A DNA stretch of 64,000 nt, from positions 26,163 to 90,162 of the IMG/VR virus record IMGVR_UViG_3300041407_000075, one strand, 5' to 3'. Position numbers and translations under genes: made by a program. Positions 39,631 to 48,076 of the stretch are shown piece after piece. The notes under the pieces are model-generated. The model ran no database searches. It saw nothing but the letters and a program-made list of their open reading frames with translations, and had not been told where the DNA came from. Source of the stretch: a virus. Position 1 is the stretch's first letter. Each line of letters begins with the position of its first letter.

Positions 39631-39932
39631 GATTTAAATTCTCCGGTAGCAACAAGTATTTTAGCAACTGCTTCAGCATCTAACCAAATCTCTGTGTCTT
39701 CAGGAAGAGTTTCAATCTGAATGTTTGCACCAAGTAGCTTGTTCCAAGGATAATACATACACATGTGCACCCAATAATCGTTATTACTAGACCAAGGTGT
39801 ATTGGTAGTTTTCTTATTGAAGAATCCACCAGTTGTCTCTTGTACTGAAGAGTAAGTCATTTTCAAACGGTGATAATTGACCACTAAAGGCAGACGTTGC
39901 TTAAGCCAACCTATTGTAAGTTTAGTTTTCAT
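39627..39932 (-). CDS. hypothetical protein, 101 aa
   Basis: Aromatic and polar (STNTPW-like loops, DYWVHMCMYYPWNKLLG). No recognised family. Confidence 0.65.
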   Translation of the reverse strand: MKTKLTIGWLKQRLPLVVNYHRLKMTYSSVQETTGGFFNKKTTNTPWSSNNDYWVHMCMYYPWNKLLGANIQIETLPEDTEIWLDAEAVAKILVATGEFKS

Positions 39933-39941
39933 TCGTTTCTC

Positions 39942-40253
39942 CTATTGAGTAATATACTTACCACAGCGGATAGAGTACAAATCATCCCTACTAATTTTCC
40001 GTGGTGTCAACCCTGCAACCTTTTCACGCAACACTTGAAAACCACAACCCCACCCCTCTTCTGACATGCCACAGTCTAGACATACACGCATTGGTGCAAG
40101 AGCATTGAAGAATTCACTTGGTTGGTAGTCACATTCAGCTATGTTTGTGTGACTACATTTATTTTGTACATAATTAATAACAGCAGACAACTCACTTTGA
40201 GCTACTTTCAGGTTTTCAATGGAACTATTGATGTCTTCATTTGTCAGTTTCAA
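39942..40253 (-). CDS. zinc-binding protein, 103 aa
   Basis: Helical N-terminus (IENLKVAQSELSAVINYVQN), then a Cys/His set (CSHTNIAECD ... VCLDCGMSEEGWGCGF) that fits a treble-clef or ribbon. Phage proteins of this pattern are uncharacterised. Confidence 0.7.
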   Translation of the reverse strand: MKLTNEDINSSIENLKVAQSELSAVINYVQNKCSHTNIAECDYQPSEFFNALAPMRVCLDCGMSEEGWGCGFQVLREKVAGLTPRKISRDDLYSIRCGKYITQ

Positions 40254-40255
40254 TT

Positions 40256-40720
40256 TTATTTCTCCTCAAAATATTTGTTATATTTAACAACTGTTGAAAT
40301 ATATTTATTTAAATTACATGTCTTTGTATGTTTGGCTGCATAGCCCGTGTATGAATACCAGCATTCCTTTAAGAATTGGTTATCCTTGCCTCTCCCCATC
40401 CTGTTTGAGAACTTAGAAGCTGTAGCCTCCTCTGCTAACAAAGTATACAACTCCGTAGTACCCCACTTATAATCTTGTCCAAGTGCTATACAATGTTTGT
40501 TCTGATATTGCAGTGTTCGTTTTGCTACAAAATGTCCAACCTCATGAAACAAGATTGCCCAGAAGTGTTTGGATAAAATAGAGATCTCAATCCACTCATA
40601 TCTGAACTCATTCCCTGTAATTCTCCAGCAGATAGCTCCGTGCTCTCCTGTCCATTTTATCTTGTAATCGAGTCCGTATTTTTTGCATACATACCTGAGA
40701 GCTAGAATTCTTTTAATCAT
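40256..40720 (-). CDS. zincin-like metallopeptidase, 154 aa
   Basis: ATG 40718-40720 with GGAGGTTATC ahead. The HExxH site is FHEVGHFVAKR (~77-82), followed by a Glu-rich helix (LLAEEATASKF) that could supply the third ligand. Layout matches small phage metallopeptidases of unknown target. Cytoplasmic, no signal peptide. Confidence 0.7.
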   Translation of the reverse strand: MIKRILALRYVCKKYGLDYKIKWTGEHGAICWRITGNEFRYEWIEISILSKHFWAILFHEVGHFVAKRTLQYQNKHCIALGQDYKWGTTELYTLLAEEATASKFSNRMGRGKDNQFLKECWYSYTGYAAKHTKTCNLNKYISTVVKYNKYFEEK

Positions 40721-40841
40721 GATAACCTCCATAAATGTTTGTAGGGAGTTTTATACCCTGAAAGAGAGTCTAGCAACCTCAGACATACTACGCAAGCTCT
40801 TTTCAGTTAATTCGTCTCCAGATGCATAAAACTACGCCAAC

Positions 40842-41201
40842 TTAGCCCCTTTCCATCGCAAATTCGATGCACAAACCAACCATACCAAGAGCAGTCCACT
40901 TGGAATTGGCCTTTACAAGTTGATTTAGGTTAGAAAAGCCTGTACTTGAGATGAAATCATTGATATCAATACCAAGTTTCTTGCAAGCACGTCGTACATA
41001 TTTGGTATCTGAAGCTGGCTTCCACCACATTGGCAGGCGGATACTAAAGTCTGAAGCCTTCTCACGCCAGAATTGCTCATCTGCATAGGAGACATTTAGG
41101 TGCTCCTTTGCGTATTCTTGGTCAGCAATCCTTTTAAGGCGTACTTCCTCTCGTTGACTGTCCGACATCGGTTTGAAGTCTGGATTTCCTTTCTTAATCA
41201 T
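40842..41201 (-). CDS. hypothetical protein, 119 aa
   Basis: Basic N-terminus (SDSQREEVRLKRIADQEYAK) and helical body. ATGA overlap with the upstream gene. Unknown. The 121-nt gap on its downstream side has only a weak possible promoter (TTGCGT / TAGACT, minus strand). Confidence 0.65.
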   Translation of the reverse strand: MIKKGNPDFKPMSDSQREEVRLKRIADQEYAKEHLNVSYADEQFWREKASDFSIRLPMWWKPASDTKYVRRACKKLGIDINDFISSTGFSNLNQLVKANSKWTALGMVGLCIEFAMERG

Positions 41202-41395
41202 TTTAATTTTCCCTCTAAGTGAGCAAGCTTCTCTTCAAGTACGATAGTGTAACAGAAAAACTCTTCCAATGCCGCATTCAATCTGAAAGATTCCGAATCC
41301 TTATTCTTCTTGTAATCTAAGAATGCCGGAAACCAAGGTTCTTTTCCAAAGTGGTATTCATACTCCCACTTGATTCTCTGTTTTACTAAGTTCAC
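41198..41395 (-). CDS. hypothetical protein, 65 aa
   Basis: Helical, Trp-containing (WEYEYHFGKEPWFPAFLDYK). Overlaps both neighbours by ATGA. Unknown. Confidence 0.65.
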   Translation of the reverse strand: MNLVKQRIKWEYEYHFGKEPWFPAFLDYKKNKDSESFRLNAALEEFFCYTIVLEEKLAHLEGKLK

Positions 41396-41802
41396 TCAAA
41401 TTCCTCAATGATCATCTTCTTACGTTGTACGAATTGATTAAAAATGATTTCTTCCAATTCTGCATTGCCCCAATCAAATTCATCAGGAACATTCAACACA
41501 GAGATAGTTTTGTCGAGACAAGAAATCAAAGTTTTCTCTTCTGCATCCAAATCAAGCACATTATCCGAGTTTACAAACACAATCTCTTCCGCCCAATGAA
41601 TCAAAGCTTCTGTGATTGGAATCAGGGCGAAGTCTTTACAGCTACCACATGCCCGTGTGTTTAGACCGAGACGTTTGTGGATAGTGTTAGCCGCTGTTGG
41701 GCTTCTCAATAATCCAGCACTACACACGAACAAGACTTTCTTTGCCGTCCCTTGGAACTGATTATGTACGTTAGCCAACTGATTACGATTACCCCTGATC
41801 AT
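41392..41802 (-). CDS. low-molecular-weight tyrosine phosphatase-like protein
   Basis: 136 aa. The P-loop is VLFVCSAGLLRSPTAANTI, i.e. C-x5-R-S near residue 27 as in the LMW phosphatase fold. A DEFDWGN-type acidic stretch follows near residue 110. The family removes phosphate from protein tyrosines or small molecules. In a phage it may switch host kinase signalling. The ~20-residue N-terminal extension is unusual. Confidence 0.75.
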   Translation of the reverse strand: MIRGNRNQLANVHNQFQGTAKKVLFVCSAGLLRSPTAANTIHKRLGLNTRACGSCKDFALIPITEALIHWAEEIVFVNSDNVLDLDAEEKTLISCLDKTISVLNVPDEFDWGNAELEEIIFNQFVQRKKMIIEEFE

Positions 41803-41983
41803 TTTCTTTCCCCTTCAACATTTTAATATAATCTAGAACAGCTTGTGTCTCGTCCATAGCGTATTGAATTAATAGATTCTGTTCAATACCAATTGCTTTA
41901 GAAATACGGTTGCATCTGTTATGGCAGCGCTTCAAGTCTGAATGAAGTAGTTCCAGTTGATGTGTCAATTTCTCTTTATTCAA
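41789..41983 (-). CDS. helical protein, 64 aa
   Basis: Coiled-coil-like (QLELLHSDLKRCHNRCNRIS). Overlaps the alarmone hydrolase gene end by 8 nt. Unknown. Confidence 0.6.
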   Translation of the reverse strand: MNKEKLTHQLELLHSDLKRCHNRCNRISKAIGIEQNLLIQYAMDETQAVLDYIKMLKGKENDQG

Positions 41984-42503
41984 TTCCCAACTCCTTCTTA
42001 GCTTTCTCTACAATATCCTTAGCCTGTGCATACAGCGTAGGATCACCTTCAGTCAGCACTTCTAGCAACAACTCCTTCTCTTTAATGTAAACCTTTGCAA
42101 AATTTTTATCGTGCTCAAGAATTGATTTACTGTTTGAGATAAGGTCTGCAAGTTTAATTGTTTTACACTCAGGGGACTGCATAGCTGTGTGGTAGCGGTC
42201 AATCTCCTTACGCTTTGCACGATTACCATCTTCAGGTTTAGATACATCTGTCAACCCTGAGACTAAATCCCCAATGTAATGACCAAACATGCGATCAATT
42301 GTCCACATATCTACTTGTGTATCTTCCACGCAGTCGTGCAGGTATGCCGCTGCAATCATGCCGGGGGTTCCGCCAACACTCTTCACAATAGCAGCCACCT
42401 CGGCTGGGTGAAAGAAATAAGGCTCATTAGTATATTTCCTACGTTGTCCTACAGCTTGATGTGCCCCTACAGAAAAATAATAAGCTAGTTGTTCGATGTC
42501 CAT
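41976..42503 (-). CDS. HD-domain (p)ppGpp hydrolase-like protein (SpoT/MESH1 type)
   Basis: 175 aa, the size of single-domain alarmone hydrolases. Metal and substrate residues of the SpoT hydrolase domain are visible: YFFHPAEVAAIV (first His), YLHDCVEDTQVD (HDxxED), LTDVSKP and LADLISNS (late Asp). There is no synthetase or regulatory domain. It should remove (p)ppGpp, keeping host transcription and metabolism active during infection. The whole HDxxED set is typical of SpoT rather than of dNTP-hydrolysing HD proteins. Confidence 0.8.
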   Translation of the reverse strand: MDIEQLAYYFSVGAHQAVGQRRKYTNEPYFFHPAEVAAIVKSVGGTPGMIAAAYLHDCVEDTQVDMWTIDRMFGHYIGDLVSGLTDVSKPEDGNRAKRKEIDRYHTAMQSPECKTIKLADLISNSKSILEHDKNFAKVYIKEKELLLEVLTEGDPTLYAQAKDIVEKAKKELGIE

Positions 42504-42534
42504 AAAACCTCCTATTTAATTTGTAAATCATTAT

Positions 42535-42573
42535 GGCAAAAGAAAAGCCCCAGTACAAGAGTACCAGAGCTTA
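42535..42573 (-). terminator. rho-independent terminator
   Basis: GTACCAGAGCTT and its near complement form an ~11-bp imperfect stem. On the minus strand TTTTCTTTTGCC follows. It ends the unit upstream of the alarmone hydrolase gene. Confidence 0.7.
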
Positions 42574-42580
42574 TAAATTT

Positions 42581-42772
42581 CTATTGATCAAAGATTGTTG
42601 ATGCATTTTCTTCATGGTATGGTTTAATCATTTCATCAACCTCACGACTACTCCAACCACGACCAATGATGATTTCGTGATACTTACCTTTCTCAGAATG
42701 AAACTTTGGATTGAACTCGCACGCGTACATCCATGAAGAATCGGAGAACATATAGATAATTGCTCTGTCCAT
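42581..42772 (-). CDS. hypothetical protein, 63 aa
   Basis: Small alpha/beta ORF (IIYMFSDSSWMYACEFNPKF). Unknown. Ends just before a terminator. Confidence 0.65.
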   Translation of the reverse strand: MDRAIIYMFSDSSWMYACEFNPKFHSEKGKYHEIIIGRGWSSREVDEMIKPYHEENASTIFDQ

Positions 42773-42775
42773 AAG

Positions 42776-43204
42776 TCACCCCAAATACTTGTTCGAAAGA
42801 AATAGTTTAGAATAACTCTTCAGTGTAAATTCCACACGATGGTCTTGAACCAGAATAGTCTTCGTAGACTTACACAGTTGCAGCTTCAACCGGACAAGGA
42901 TACGTGCTGCCTTAGCTTTAGCAATTTGATAATCATTAAATGACCACAAGCTGAGCTTTTCTGGTGGTTTACCAAATACACACTTCACACTGTTTCCGTT
43001 ATAAAGCTTTAGGGCGCTAACAAAACCAATAATGTTACGACCTTTATTTGAATGATGGGATGAGTGAAAGAATGGGTTGGACCATAATGTTCCTTCAACA
43101 AATTCATAGTTAAGACACTTCATAAACTCACGAAGGGTGAATAGTTGTAAAGATTTAGTGTCTACGATTTCGTCTGCTAACCATTGAGACTGATTACTGT
43201 GCAT
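42776..43204 (-). CDS. AP2/HTH-like DNA-binding protein of unknown role, 142 aa
   Basis: Start at ATG 43202-43204 behind AAGGAGAAGAAA; the open frame to 43258 lies inside the deaminase gene. Basic in its C-terminal half (AKAKAARILVRLKLQLCKST). Possible DNA-binding protein, but no confident family. Confidence 0.55.
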   Translation of the reverse strand: MHSNQSQWLADEIVDTKSLQLFTLREFMKCLNYEFVEGTLWSNPFFHSSHHSNKGRNIIGFVSALKLYNGNSVKCVFGKPPEKLSLWSFNDYQIAKAKAARILVRLKLQLCKSTKTILVQDHRVEFTLKSYSKLFLSNKYLG

Positions 43205-43700
43205 TTTCTTCTCCTTTATATTGTACAACTTCAACACCAAAGTCTTCCAGCATCTCAATACCCTTGGTATCCCTATATTCCTCTAAGTATACAACCTTTT
43301 TAATCCCACTGGAAGCAATAATTGAACTACAAGTCGCACAGGGTGACAACGTTACAAAAATTGTAGCCCCTTCTGCACTAACACCTTCCTTTAGCATCTT
43401 ACATAGCGAGTTAATTTCCGAGTGGACAACTCCTTCCAAAGTTTTAAGTTTGTAATACCCAAGCCCATCTTGGTAAGGATAAGTTTCATGGAATGTTTCA
43501 ACATCCAACCAAGCCCCTGCACCTTCGCTGTAAATCTTCTCTTCACAAGTGTTGCTCATTCCGGGAAGCGTACCGTTGTATCCTACATAAAGACCACGAC
43601 TTTTAGTTAGAATGCATGAACCCACTTTCTTTCGGATTGCGTGACTATCTTGTGCAGCTCGTTTAGCAATGTCCATGTAAAGGGAGTATTCTTTAGTCAT
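43194..43700 (-). CDS. dCMP deaminase
   Basis: 168 aa. The zinc site is VHSEINSLCKML (His and the catalytic Glu), then TLSPCATCSSII (PCxxC), typical of the cytidine/dCMP deaminase fold (ComEB-like, phage T4 gpCd). It converts dCMP to dUMP for dTTP synthesis and works with the dUTPase at the left end. The N-terminal GYNGTLPGMSN block matches phage dCMP deaminases. Confidence 0.93.
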   Translation of the reverse strand: MTKEYSLYMDIAKRAAQDSHAIRKKVGSCILTKSRGLYVGYNGTLPGMSNTCEEKIYSEGAGAWLDVETFHETYPYQDGLGYYKLKTLEGVVHSEINSLCKMLKEGVSAEGATIFVTLSPCATCSSIIASSGIKKVVYLEEYRDTKGIEMLEDFGVEVVQYKGEENAQ

Positions 43701-43981
43701 TTCTTCCTAGTCTCTGTGCCAGTTACCGAATATCCACCACCTTCAAGTTTGCTGACTGTCTTTTGTAACTTACTCGCGATGACGGAATATTTACCCTTGA
43801 TTCCAGTCAAATCATCCACATAATCTTGTGCCACTTGACGGCTTGAGGTATGAATGAATGCAAAATCTCCCATTGCATTCTTATAGAAAAAGGTGCTTGG
43901 TGGTAAAAAGTCGATATCGCTGAATTCTTTAAAGCTTACCATTGTTATTTTGAGTTCTTTCTTCTTCTCACTCGTAGTCAT
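43697..43981 (-). CDS. conserved phage hypothetical protein, 94 aa
   Basis: ATG 43979-43981 is preferred over 44011 because it leaves only a 14-nt overlap with the upstream ORF. Alpha/beta (KITMVSFKEFSDIDFLPPST). I recall similar proteins in other phages without function. Confidence 0.6.
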   Translation of the reverse strand: MTTSEKKKELKITMVSFKEFSDIDFLPPSTFFYKNAMGDFAFIHTSSRQVAQDYVDDLTGIKGKYSVIASKLQKTVSKLEGGGYSVTGTETRKK

Positions 43982-44111
43982 AATCATATCCATCTTCAGG
44001 GTAAGGGCCATCCCATTCTTCCGTTTCTAAGTCTTCAGATTCTAATTCTTCATAAAACCTTTCAAGTTCTGTATCCAAGAAAGAATCATAAGCTGAATAT
44101 GCACTACTCAT
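43968..44111 (-). CDS. acidic protein, 47 aa
   Basis: Very acidic, Tyr-rich (ELERFYEELESEDLETEEWD). ATG at 44109-44111. DNA-mimic-like composition, but function unknown. Confidence 0.55.
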   Translation of the reverse strand: MSSAYSAYDSFLDTELERFYEELESEDLETEEWDGPYPEDGYDYDYE

Positions 44112-44247
44112 AATCCAATACCTCAGCTACAGCACTTACTAAGTCCTCCCCAAGTGCGTGGCTAGCTCCTTCTAAATCATGTTGCAACCAGCTTGAAATA
44201 GTAGACTCTTCGAGTTCATCATTAGCGTATTCTACAAACTGATTCAT
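44104..44247 (-). CDS. acidic helical protein, 47 aa
   Basis: Helical acidic ORF (FVEYANDELEESTISSWLQH). Overlaps both neighbours by 4-8 nt. Unknown. Confidence 0.55.
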   Translation of the reverse strand: MNQFVEYANDELEESTISSWLQHDLEGASHALGEDLVSAVAEVLDYE

Positions 44248-44414
44248 ACTACTCGGTGCTCCTCAATAAAGTAACTAATTCCAGCAAGACTACCTGAGTC
44301 AAACAACTCTAGCTCAAGAGATGTCTGCAAAGCCATTGCCTTAGCTTGTGTGTCAAACAATCCCATATTCTCACGGTGTCCGAAGTCAACTTTAACTAGC
44401 ATGTATAATGCCAT
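44244..44414 (-). CDS. hypothetical protein, 56 aa
   Basis: Small alpha/beta ORF (MALYMLVKVDFGHRENMGLF). ATGA overlap with the next gene. Unknown. Confidence 0.6.
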   Translation of the reverse strand: MALYMLVKVDFGHRENMGLFDTQAKAMALQTSLELELFDSGSLAGISYFIEEHRVV

Positions 44415-44425
44415 TACATTTCTCC

Positions 44426-45142
44426 TTAATTTAAAGTAAACAACTTTTCAATACCTTTCTTTGAACCTGTATCTTTTGTCAAAGAATTATTAACTTCTTT
44501 TGACCAGACACAAACAAAGTCATCTGGCATCCAATACTCAGAAATAAATACTTTATGACCTTCTTTATGTCGATCACGACACCAAGTATAAAACTTATCA
44601 TGATCAAAGTCATCTTTATACTTGGTAGTTCCGACATACGGTGGATCGCAGTAAATTGTACAAGGCTTTGTGAAGCTAAAATAAGCAAGATCTAGATCAA
44701 ATACAGATGTATTTACAAAGTGTACGCCTTCTAGGTTTTTAATTTGTTTTATCATACCTCTATAGGATTCCATTGCATAATCTCGCTTACCAATGGAATC
44801 TCGTCGGTATCCACCAAACCACTTACCACCAAAAGACATTGAAAATCCAATATATCCTGTGAGAGCTTTATTGAAGTCTTTGTTATCTTTAACAAAGTTA
44901 TAGTCTGCCTCCGTTACCTTCTCAGGTGGAGTCCAGCCTTTACGTATAGCTTGCCACATTGCTATGAGATATTCATGTACATCGCAACCTGTGCGCTTCG
45001 GTGCAATAATTGGATCAACTTTATCAATCATATTAGCCCCACCAACAAAAGGTTCAACATACCACATATCTGGCGTGTGATCTTTCAAGATAATTGGTAG
45101 TAGTTCTTTTGCGTGACGTGCTTTAGATCCCATGTATTTCAT
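44426..45142 (-). CDS. dam: DNA adenine methyltransferase (Dam-type, N6)
   Basis: 238 aa. The SAM-binding block is KYMGSKARHAKELL ... YVEPFVGGANM, the catalytic motif IYCDPPYVGTTKY (DPPY). Size and order match phage Dam homologues. It probably methylates GATC-like sites, protecting phage DNA from restriction or marking it for mismatch repair. Specificity is not read from sequence. Confidence 0.88.
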   Translation of the reverse strand: MKYMGSKARHAKELLPIILKDHTPDMWYVEPFVGGANMIDKVDPIIAPKRTGCDVHEYLIAMWQAIRKGWTPPEKVTEADYNFVKDNKDFNKALTGYIGFSMSFGGKWFGGYRRDSIGKRDYAMESYRGMIKQIKNLEGVHFVNTSVFDLDLAYFSFTKPCTIYCDPPYVGTTKYKDDFDHDKFYTWCRDRHKEGHKVFISEYWMPDDFVCVWSKEVNNSLTKDTGSKKGIEKLFTLN

Positions 45143-45143
45143 A

Positions 45144-45347
45144 TTAATACTCTACCTTAAATTCATAATTTAAAGATTGTAGAAATCGTTTCTCAGGTCC
45201 ATCCATCCATCCCCAGTAAATCGATTGCTCACCAATAACCCATTGTTTATCTAGGTATCTGTTGATGTAAGCTTCTAAATCTTGTACAAGCTCTGATTTA
45301 CGCTCATAACTCAGAGCTTTTGTAGCTACTTCTTCTTTCAGAATCAT
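45144..45347 (-). CDS. hypothetical protein, 67 aa
   Basis: Helical, with WVIGEQSIYWGWMDGPEKRF. Unknown. Follows a 39-aa ORF upstream. Confidence 0.6.
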   Translation of the reverse strand: MILKEEVATKALSYERKSELVQDLEAYINRYLDKQWVIGEQSIYWGWMDGPEKRFLQSLNYEFKVEY

Positions 45348-45348
45348 A

Positions 45349-45468
45349 CTATTCCCCTTGTGCGTATTCCAAATCGTACTCTAAGTGCCATTGAGGGTCC
45401 ACATCGAAACAGTGTTCAACGATTGCCAGATAATCTTCATATCGTTCATCGTAATCTAGCTCCTTCAT
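45349..45468 (-). CDS. acidic protein, 39 aa
   Basis: Short acidic ORF (DERYEDYLAIVEHCFDVDPQ). ATG behind GAGGAGGAAG. Unknown. Confidence 0.5.
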   Translation of the reverse strand: MKELDYDERYEDYLAIVEHCFDVDPQWHLEYDLEYAQGE

Positions 45469-45560
45469 TCTTCCTCCTCAGAATTCTCTGCCTTTTCCTG
45501 TGCAGCAAGGTCAGCTTGTTGTTCTGCGAGTAGTTCTTCGATTTCCTGTGCGCTAATCAT
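45465..45560 (-). CDS. Glu-rich peptide, 31 aa
   Basis: MISAQEIEELLAEQQADLAA and a Glu tail. ATGA overlap with the next ORF. Unknown. Confidence 0.5.
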   Translation of the reverse strand: MISAQEIEELLAEQQADLAAQEKAENSEEEE

Positions 45561-45571
45561 AGTGTTTCTCC

Positions 45572-45781
45572 TTAACGTTTAACAGTAAATTTAGCAGTAT
45601 CTTTGCAAGTAAACATCCAGTTGTCAATGTCTACTTTAGAATATTCGATACCTCCATTCTTGGAACATACTTCATTTAGTATTTTAACTGTTTCGTTTGC
45701 ATCGAAACGAAATGTTGTGCAGTTCACACTGACAAATGCAACAAAGATCATGCAAACAAACCACGCTGTAATTTCACCCAT
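45572..45781 (-). CDS. small secreted or membrane-anchored protein, 69 aa
   Basis: N-terminal hydrophobic segment (ITAWFVCMIFVAFVSVNC) then a polar Cys-containing domain (NEVCSKNGGIEY ... MFTCKDTAKF), likely exported or membrane-anchored with a disulfide. Unknown. Confidence 0.65.
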   Translation of the reverse strand: MGEITAWFVCMIFVAFVSVNCTTFRFDANETVKILNEVCSKNGGIEYSKVDIDNWMFTCKDTAKFTVKR

Positions 45782-45847
45782 TTAATTCTCCTTTGTTTGG
45801 TTTTGGTGTACCCATTGTAAGCAGTACACCACATCTGTGCAAGCTCT

Positions 45848-46624
45848 TTATTCAGTTCTCTCGATTACTTTTGCAGCTTTAGTGCGATTTGCTTTCTTTT
45901 CAGCAGCATCTCGAGCAGCGAGAGCCTTCTTTACACCCAATTCTACAGCATCTGCAATGATTTCAGCAAGACTTGGCATTTCATCAAAGTCTTCGTCATC
46001 TTCCAGCTCAGAAAGAGCTTCAAGTTGGGCATTTTTAGGGCAATCTGCTTGGCCACAATTACAAGGTTGTGCTGCTCGATATTCTTTGAAACTTTGCAGA
46101 CGTTCCATAAGTTCATCACCATCAAACAGCAGGTCTACGCCTTTTAGAGCCTCAAGAATTTCTTGCTCGTTCAAAAACCCACTGTACGTGTTCCGCAAAG
46201 AGCGTTCATTCAGTTTCTTATTGAAAGCAGCAGTATTGTAAACTTGAGCCTCGTGCCCGTATGTACCATAAGAAAATCCGTGTACAAGGAAAGTAGACAT
46301 TTCATCAACTTCCCAGTCATCAGCCGCCAAGCAGATAGCTGTACCTTCGCTCGCCGTCCCCATACCAATTACAGCTACAATAGTTGCACCACAACGATTC
46401 ATATGCTGGATGTATTGATGGCCTACTGATACAGATCCACCCGGTGACTGAATCCATAAGCGGATTAGGTCTTCTGGACCAGCTTGGTGGTATACAGCAA
46501 AGTGTTCCAAGTATTCATCAGCATCGTGTGAGATTTCACCGTGAAGGTATAGGTTATATTCATTACTTACGAATGTTTTACTAATAAGCTGGCTTGGTTT
46601 GTTAACCATTGAAATATCGGACAT
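45848..46624 (-). CDS. ClpP-like serine protease
   Basis: 258 aa. The ClpP fold is visible: IQSPGGSVSVGHQYIQHMN, catalytic Ser92 in GMGTASEGTA, and His115 in STFLVHGFSYG. The Cys-containing insert CNCGQADCPKN (~188) and a long helical Lys-rich C-terminus are extra. Away from the head genes and next to PhoH, it is probably a soluble protease acting on host or phage regulators, though a head-protease paralogue cannot be excluded. Confidence 0.82.
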   Translation of the reverse strand: MSDISMVNKPSQLISKTFVSNEYNLYLHGEISHDADEYLEHFAVYHQAGPEDLIRLWIQSPGGSVSVGHQYIQHMNRCGATIVAVIGMGTASEGTAICLAADDWEVDEMSTFLVHGFSYGTYGHEAQVYNTAAFNKKLNERSLRNTYSGFLNEQEILEALKGVDLLFDGDELMERLQSFKEYRAAQPCNCGQADCPKNAQLEALSELEDDEDFDEMPSLAEIIADAVELGVKKALAARDAAEKKANRTKAAKVIERTE

Positions 46625-46627
46625 TAT

Positions 46628-47263
46628 TTACTCCTTATTAAAACCATAGTATTTAAGTTCAGCTTCAGAACGTATAAAACATGCTAGTTCAAAATCATCA
46701 TACCTGCCTAATCGAATAGTTTTACCATTTTGATTAATTCGAACTTCCCACTTACCTTTCTCCTTATTCCAGTTTACGCCCGTACGACCAGAAGTGTTTG
46801 TCTTCTTCATCTTTTGATCATAAGCCTGTAAACTCAGGTCAGCCCATTCACAAGTTTCTTTGGAGTAAATTTTAGCTCCATTTATGCGATTGATTGTTTT
46901 ACCTTCTGGCCGCGCACCCATATCTCCAAAGAAGTTTTCAAAAGATCCACCCTTTGTAGTATCCCATCTGTCGCAAATCTCAACATCTCCGTGCCACTCT
47001 GCGTATTCTTCACTTCTTGTCCTTGAACACAACTTTGCCCAAGAAGTGTAGGTTGAAGTTTTATACATTCCGTGACTAATTGGTTTTCTAGGTTGACACC
47101 CACAATGTGTAGTTCTGTTGTGAAGAAGTCTTGGTGAAAGCAATTCTAAATGATTACCGCAATCACACACGCAGTTCCAACTAATGCTTTTACTCTTATG
47201 TTTGGCATCCGACTGACCTACCACCAATAGCAGGCCAAATCTCTGATTAGTTAAATCTCTCAA
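46628..47263 (-). CDS. HNH-AP2 mobile endonuclease with zinc ribbon
   Basis: 211 aa. LTNQRFGLLLVVGQSDAKHK, CVCDCGNHLELL and THCGCQ form the N-terminal ribbon. The HNH core is AEWHGDVEICDRWD...INRINGAKIYSKETCEW. The AP2 domain is RTGVNWNKEKGKWEVRI...LGRYDDFELACFI. It is inserted between clpP and phoH with 3-12 nt gaps, as expected for a homing gene. Confidence 0.9.
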   Translation of the reverse strand: MRDLTNQRFGLLLVVGQSDAKHKSKSISWNCVCDCGNHLELLSPRLLHNRTTHCGCQPRKPISHGMYKTSTYTSWAKLCSRTRSEEYAEWHGDVEICDRWDTTKGGSFENFFGDMGARPEGKTINRINGAKIYSKETCEWADLSLQAYDQKMKKTNTSGRTGVNWNKEKGKWEVRINQNGKTIRLGRYDDFELACFIRSEAELKYYGFNKE

Positions 47264-47275
47264 ATTATCTCCTAT

Positions 47276-48055
47276 TTATTTTCTTTTATCAAATTTCTCG
47301 AAAGCCATACCCCACATTTTAGCCTCTTCTGAACGAACACAGTAGTCCCAAGAATCGAAGTTGATAAGTGTGATTGGAAGACTCGAATATTCTGCAACAT
47401 CTAGCAAATACTGAAGTCCAGAATTCTTTTTCAAGTCTTGTTGTGCAATATCCCCCGTAACGATGCACTTACTATTAATGCCTTGGCGACCAACCAGACT
47501 TTTAGCTACTTCTGGTTCCAAATCCTCACTTTCGTCAACGAGAATACAACTGTAATCCCATGACCGCCCTTTCACATGCTCCAAGGCGAGCATTTCAATC
47601 TTACCGTTAGCAAGAAAAGCTTCGTAGTTACCTTGACCAAGACGCATTTTAAGAGTGTCTGTGATTGGAGCACACCAAGGCTCCAGTTTCTCTTCTTTTC
47701 CACCTTTTAGAAAACCGATTGACTTACCTTTACCCTCAGCAGGGCGCGCAATGATGATACGCTCAATCTGTTTATCCAACAGCATATCTGCTGCAATAAT
47801 AGAGGGGATATACGTTTTTGAGCTGCCCCAAACTCCAATACACATCACAAAGTTATTATTTTTAATAGCATCAATGTATTCTTGCTGACGGTCATTCATA
47901 GCAACAAGAGGATCACGCTTAGAAGCGAACTGTGTAAATTTCTCCTTGATTTCTGGCTTTACACCACCGTTTCTTGTAGATTTTGTGCGCTTCCGAGGCA
48001 CTGCCACTTCTACGCCTTCGATCTCAACCAAAAAGTTTCTCTTTGCTGCGCCCAT
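47276..48055 (-). CDS. phoH: PhoH-like ATPase
   Basis: 259 aa. The basic N-terminal ~30 residues are followed by the PhoH ATPase: DRQQEYIDAIKNNNFVMCIG, Walker A-like GVWGSSKTY, IIARPAEGKGKSIGFLKGG, CILVDESEDLEP (Walker B) and IVTGDIAQQDLK. PhoH is very common in phages. Known homologues associate with phosphate starvation or RNA metabolism, but the role in infection is unsettled. Confidence 0.9.
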   Translation of the reverse strand: MGAAKRNFLVEIEGVEVAVPRKRTKSTRNGGVKPEIKEKFTQFASKRDPLVAMNDRQQEYIDAIKNNNFVMCIGVWGSSKTYIPSIIAADMLLDKQIERIIIARPAEGKGKSIGFLKGGKEEKLEPWCAPITDTLKMRLGQGNYEAFLANGKIEMLALEHVKGRSWDYSCILVDESEDLEPEVAKSLVGRQGINSKCIVTGDIAQQDLKKNSGLQYLLDVAEYSSLPITLINFDSWDYCVRSEEAKMWGMAFEKFDKRK

Positions 48056-48076
48056 ACTAGTATTTCCTTCAATTAA

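Noticed and set aside
41976-42503. DatZ-type dATP hydrolase as in Z-genome phages
   Set aside because: The HDxxED motif matches SpoT, and no PurZ is present in the window.
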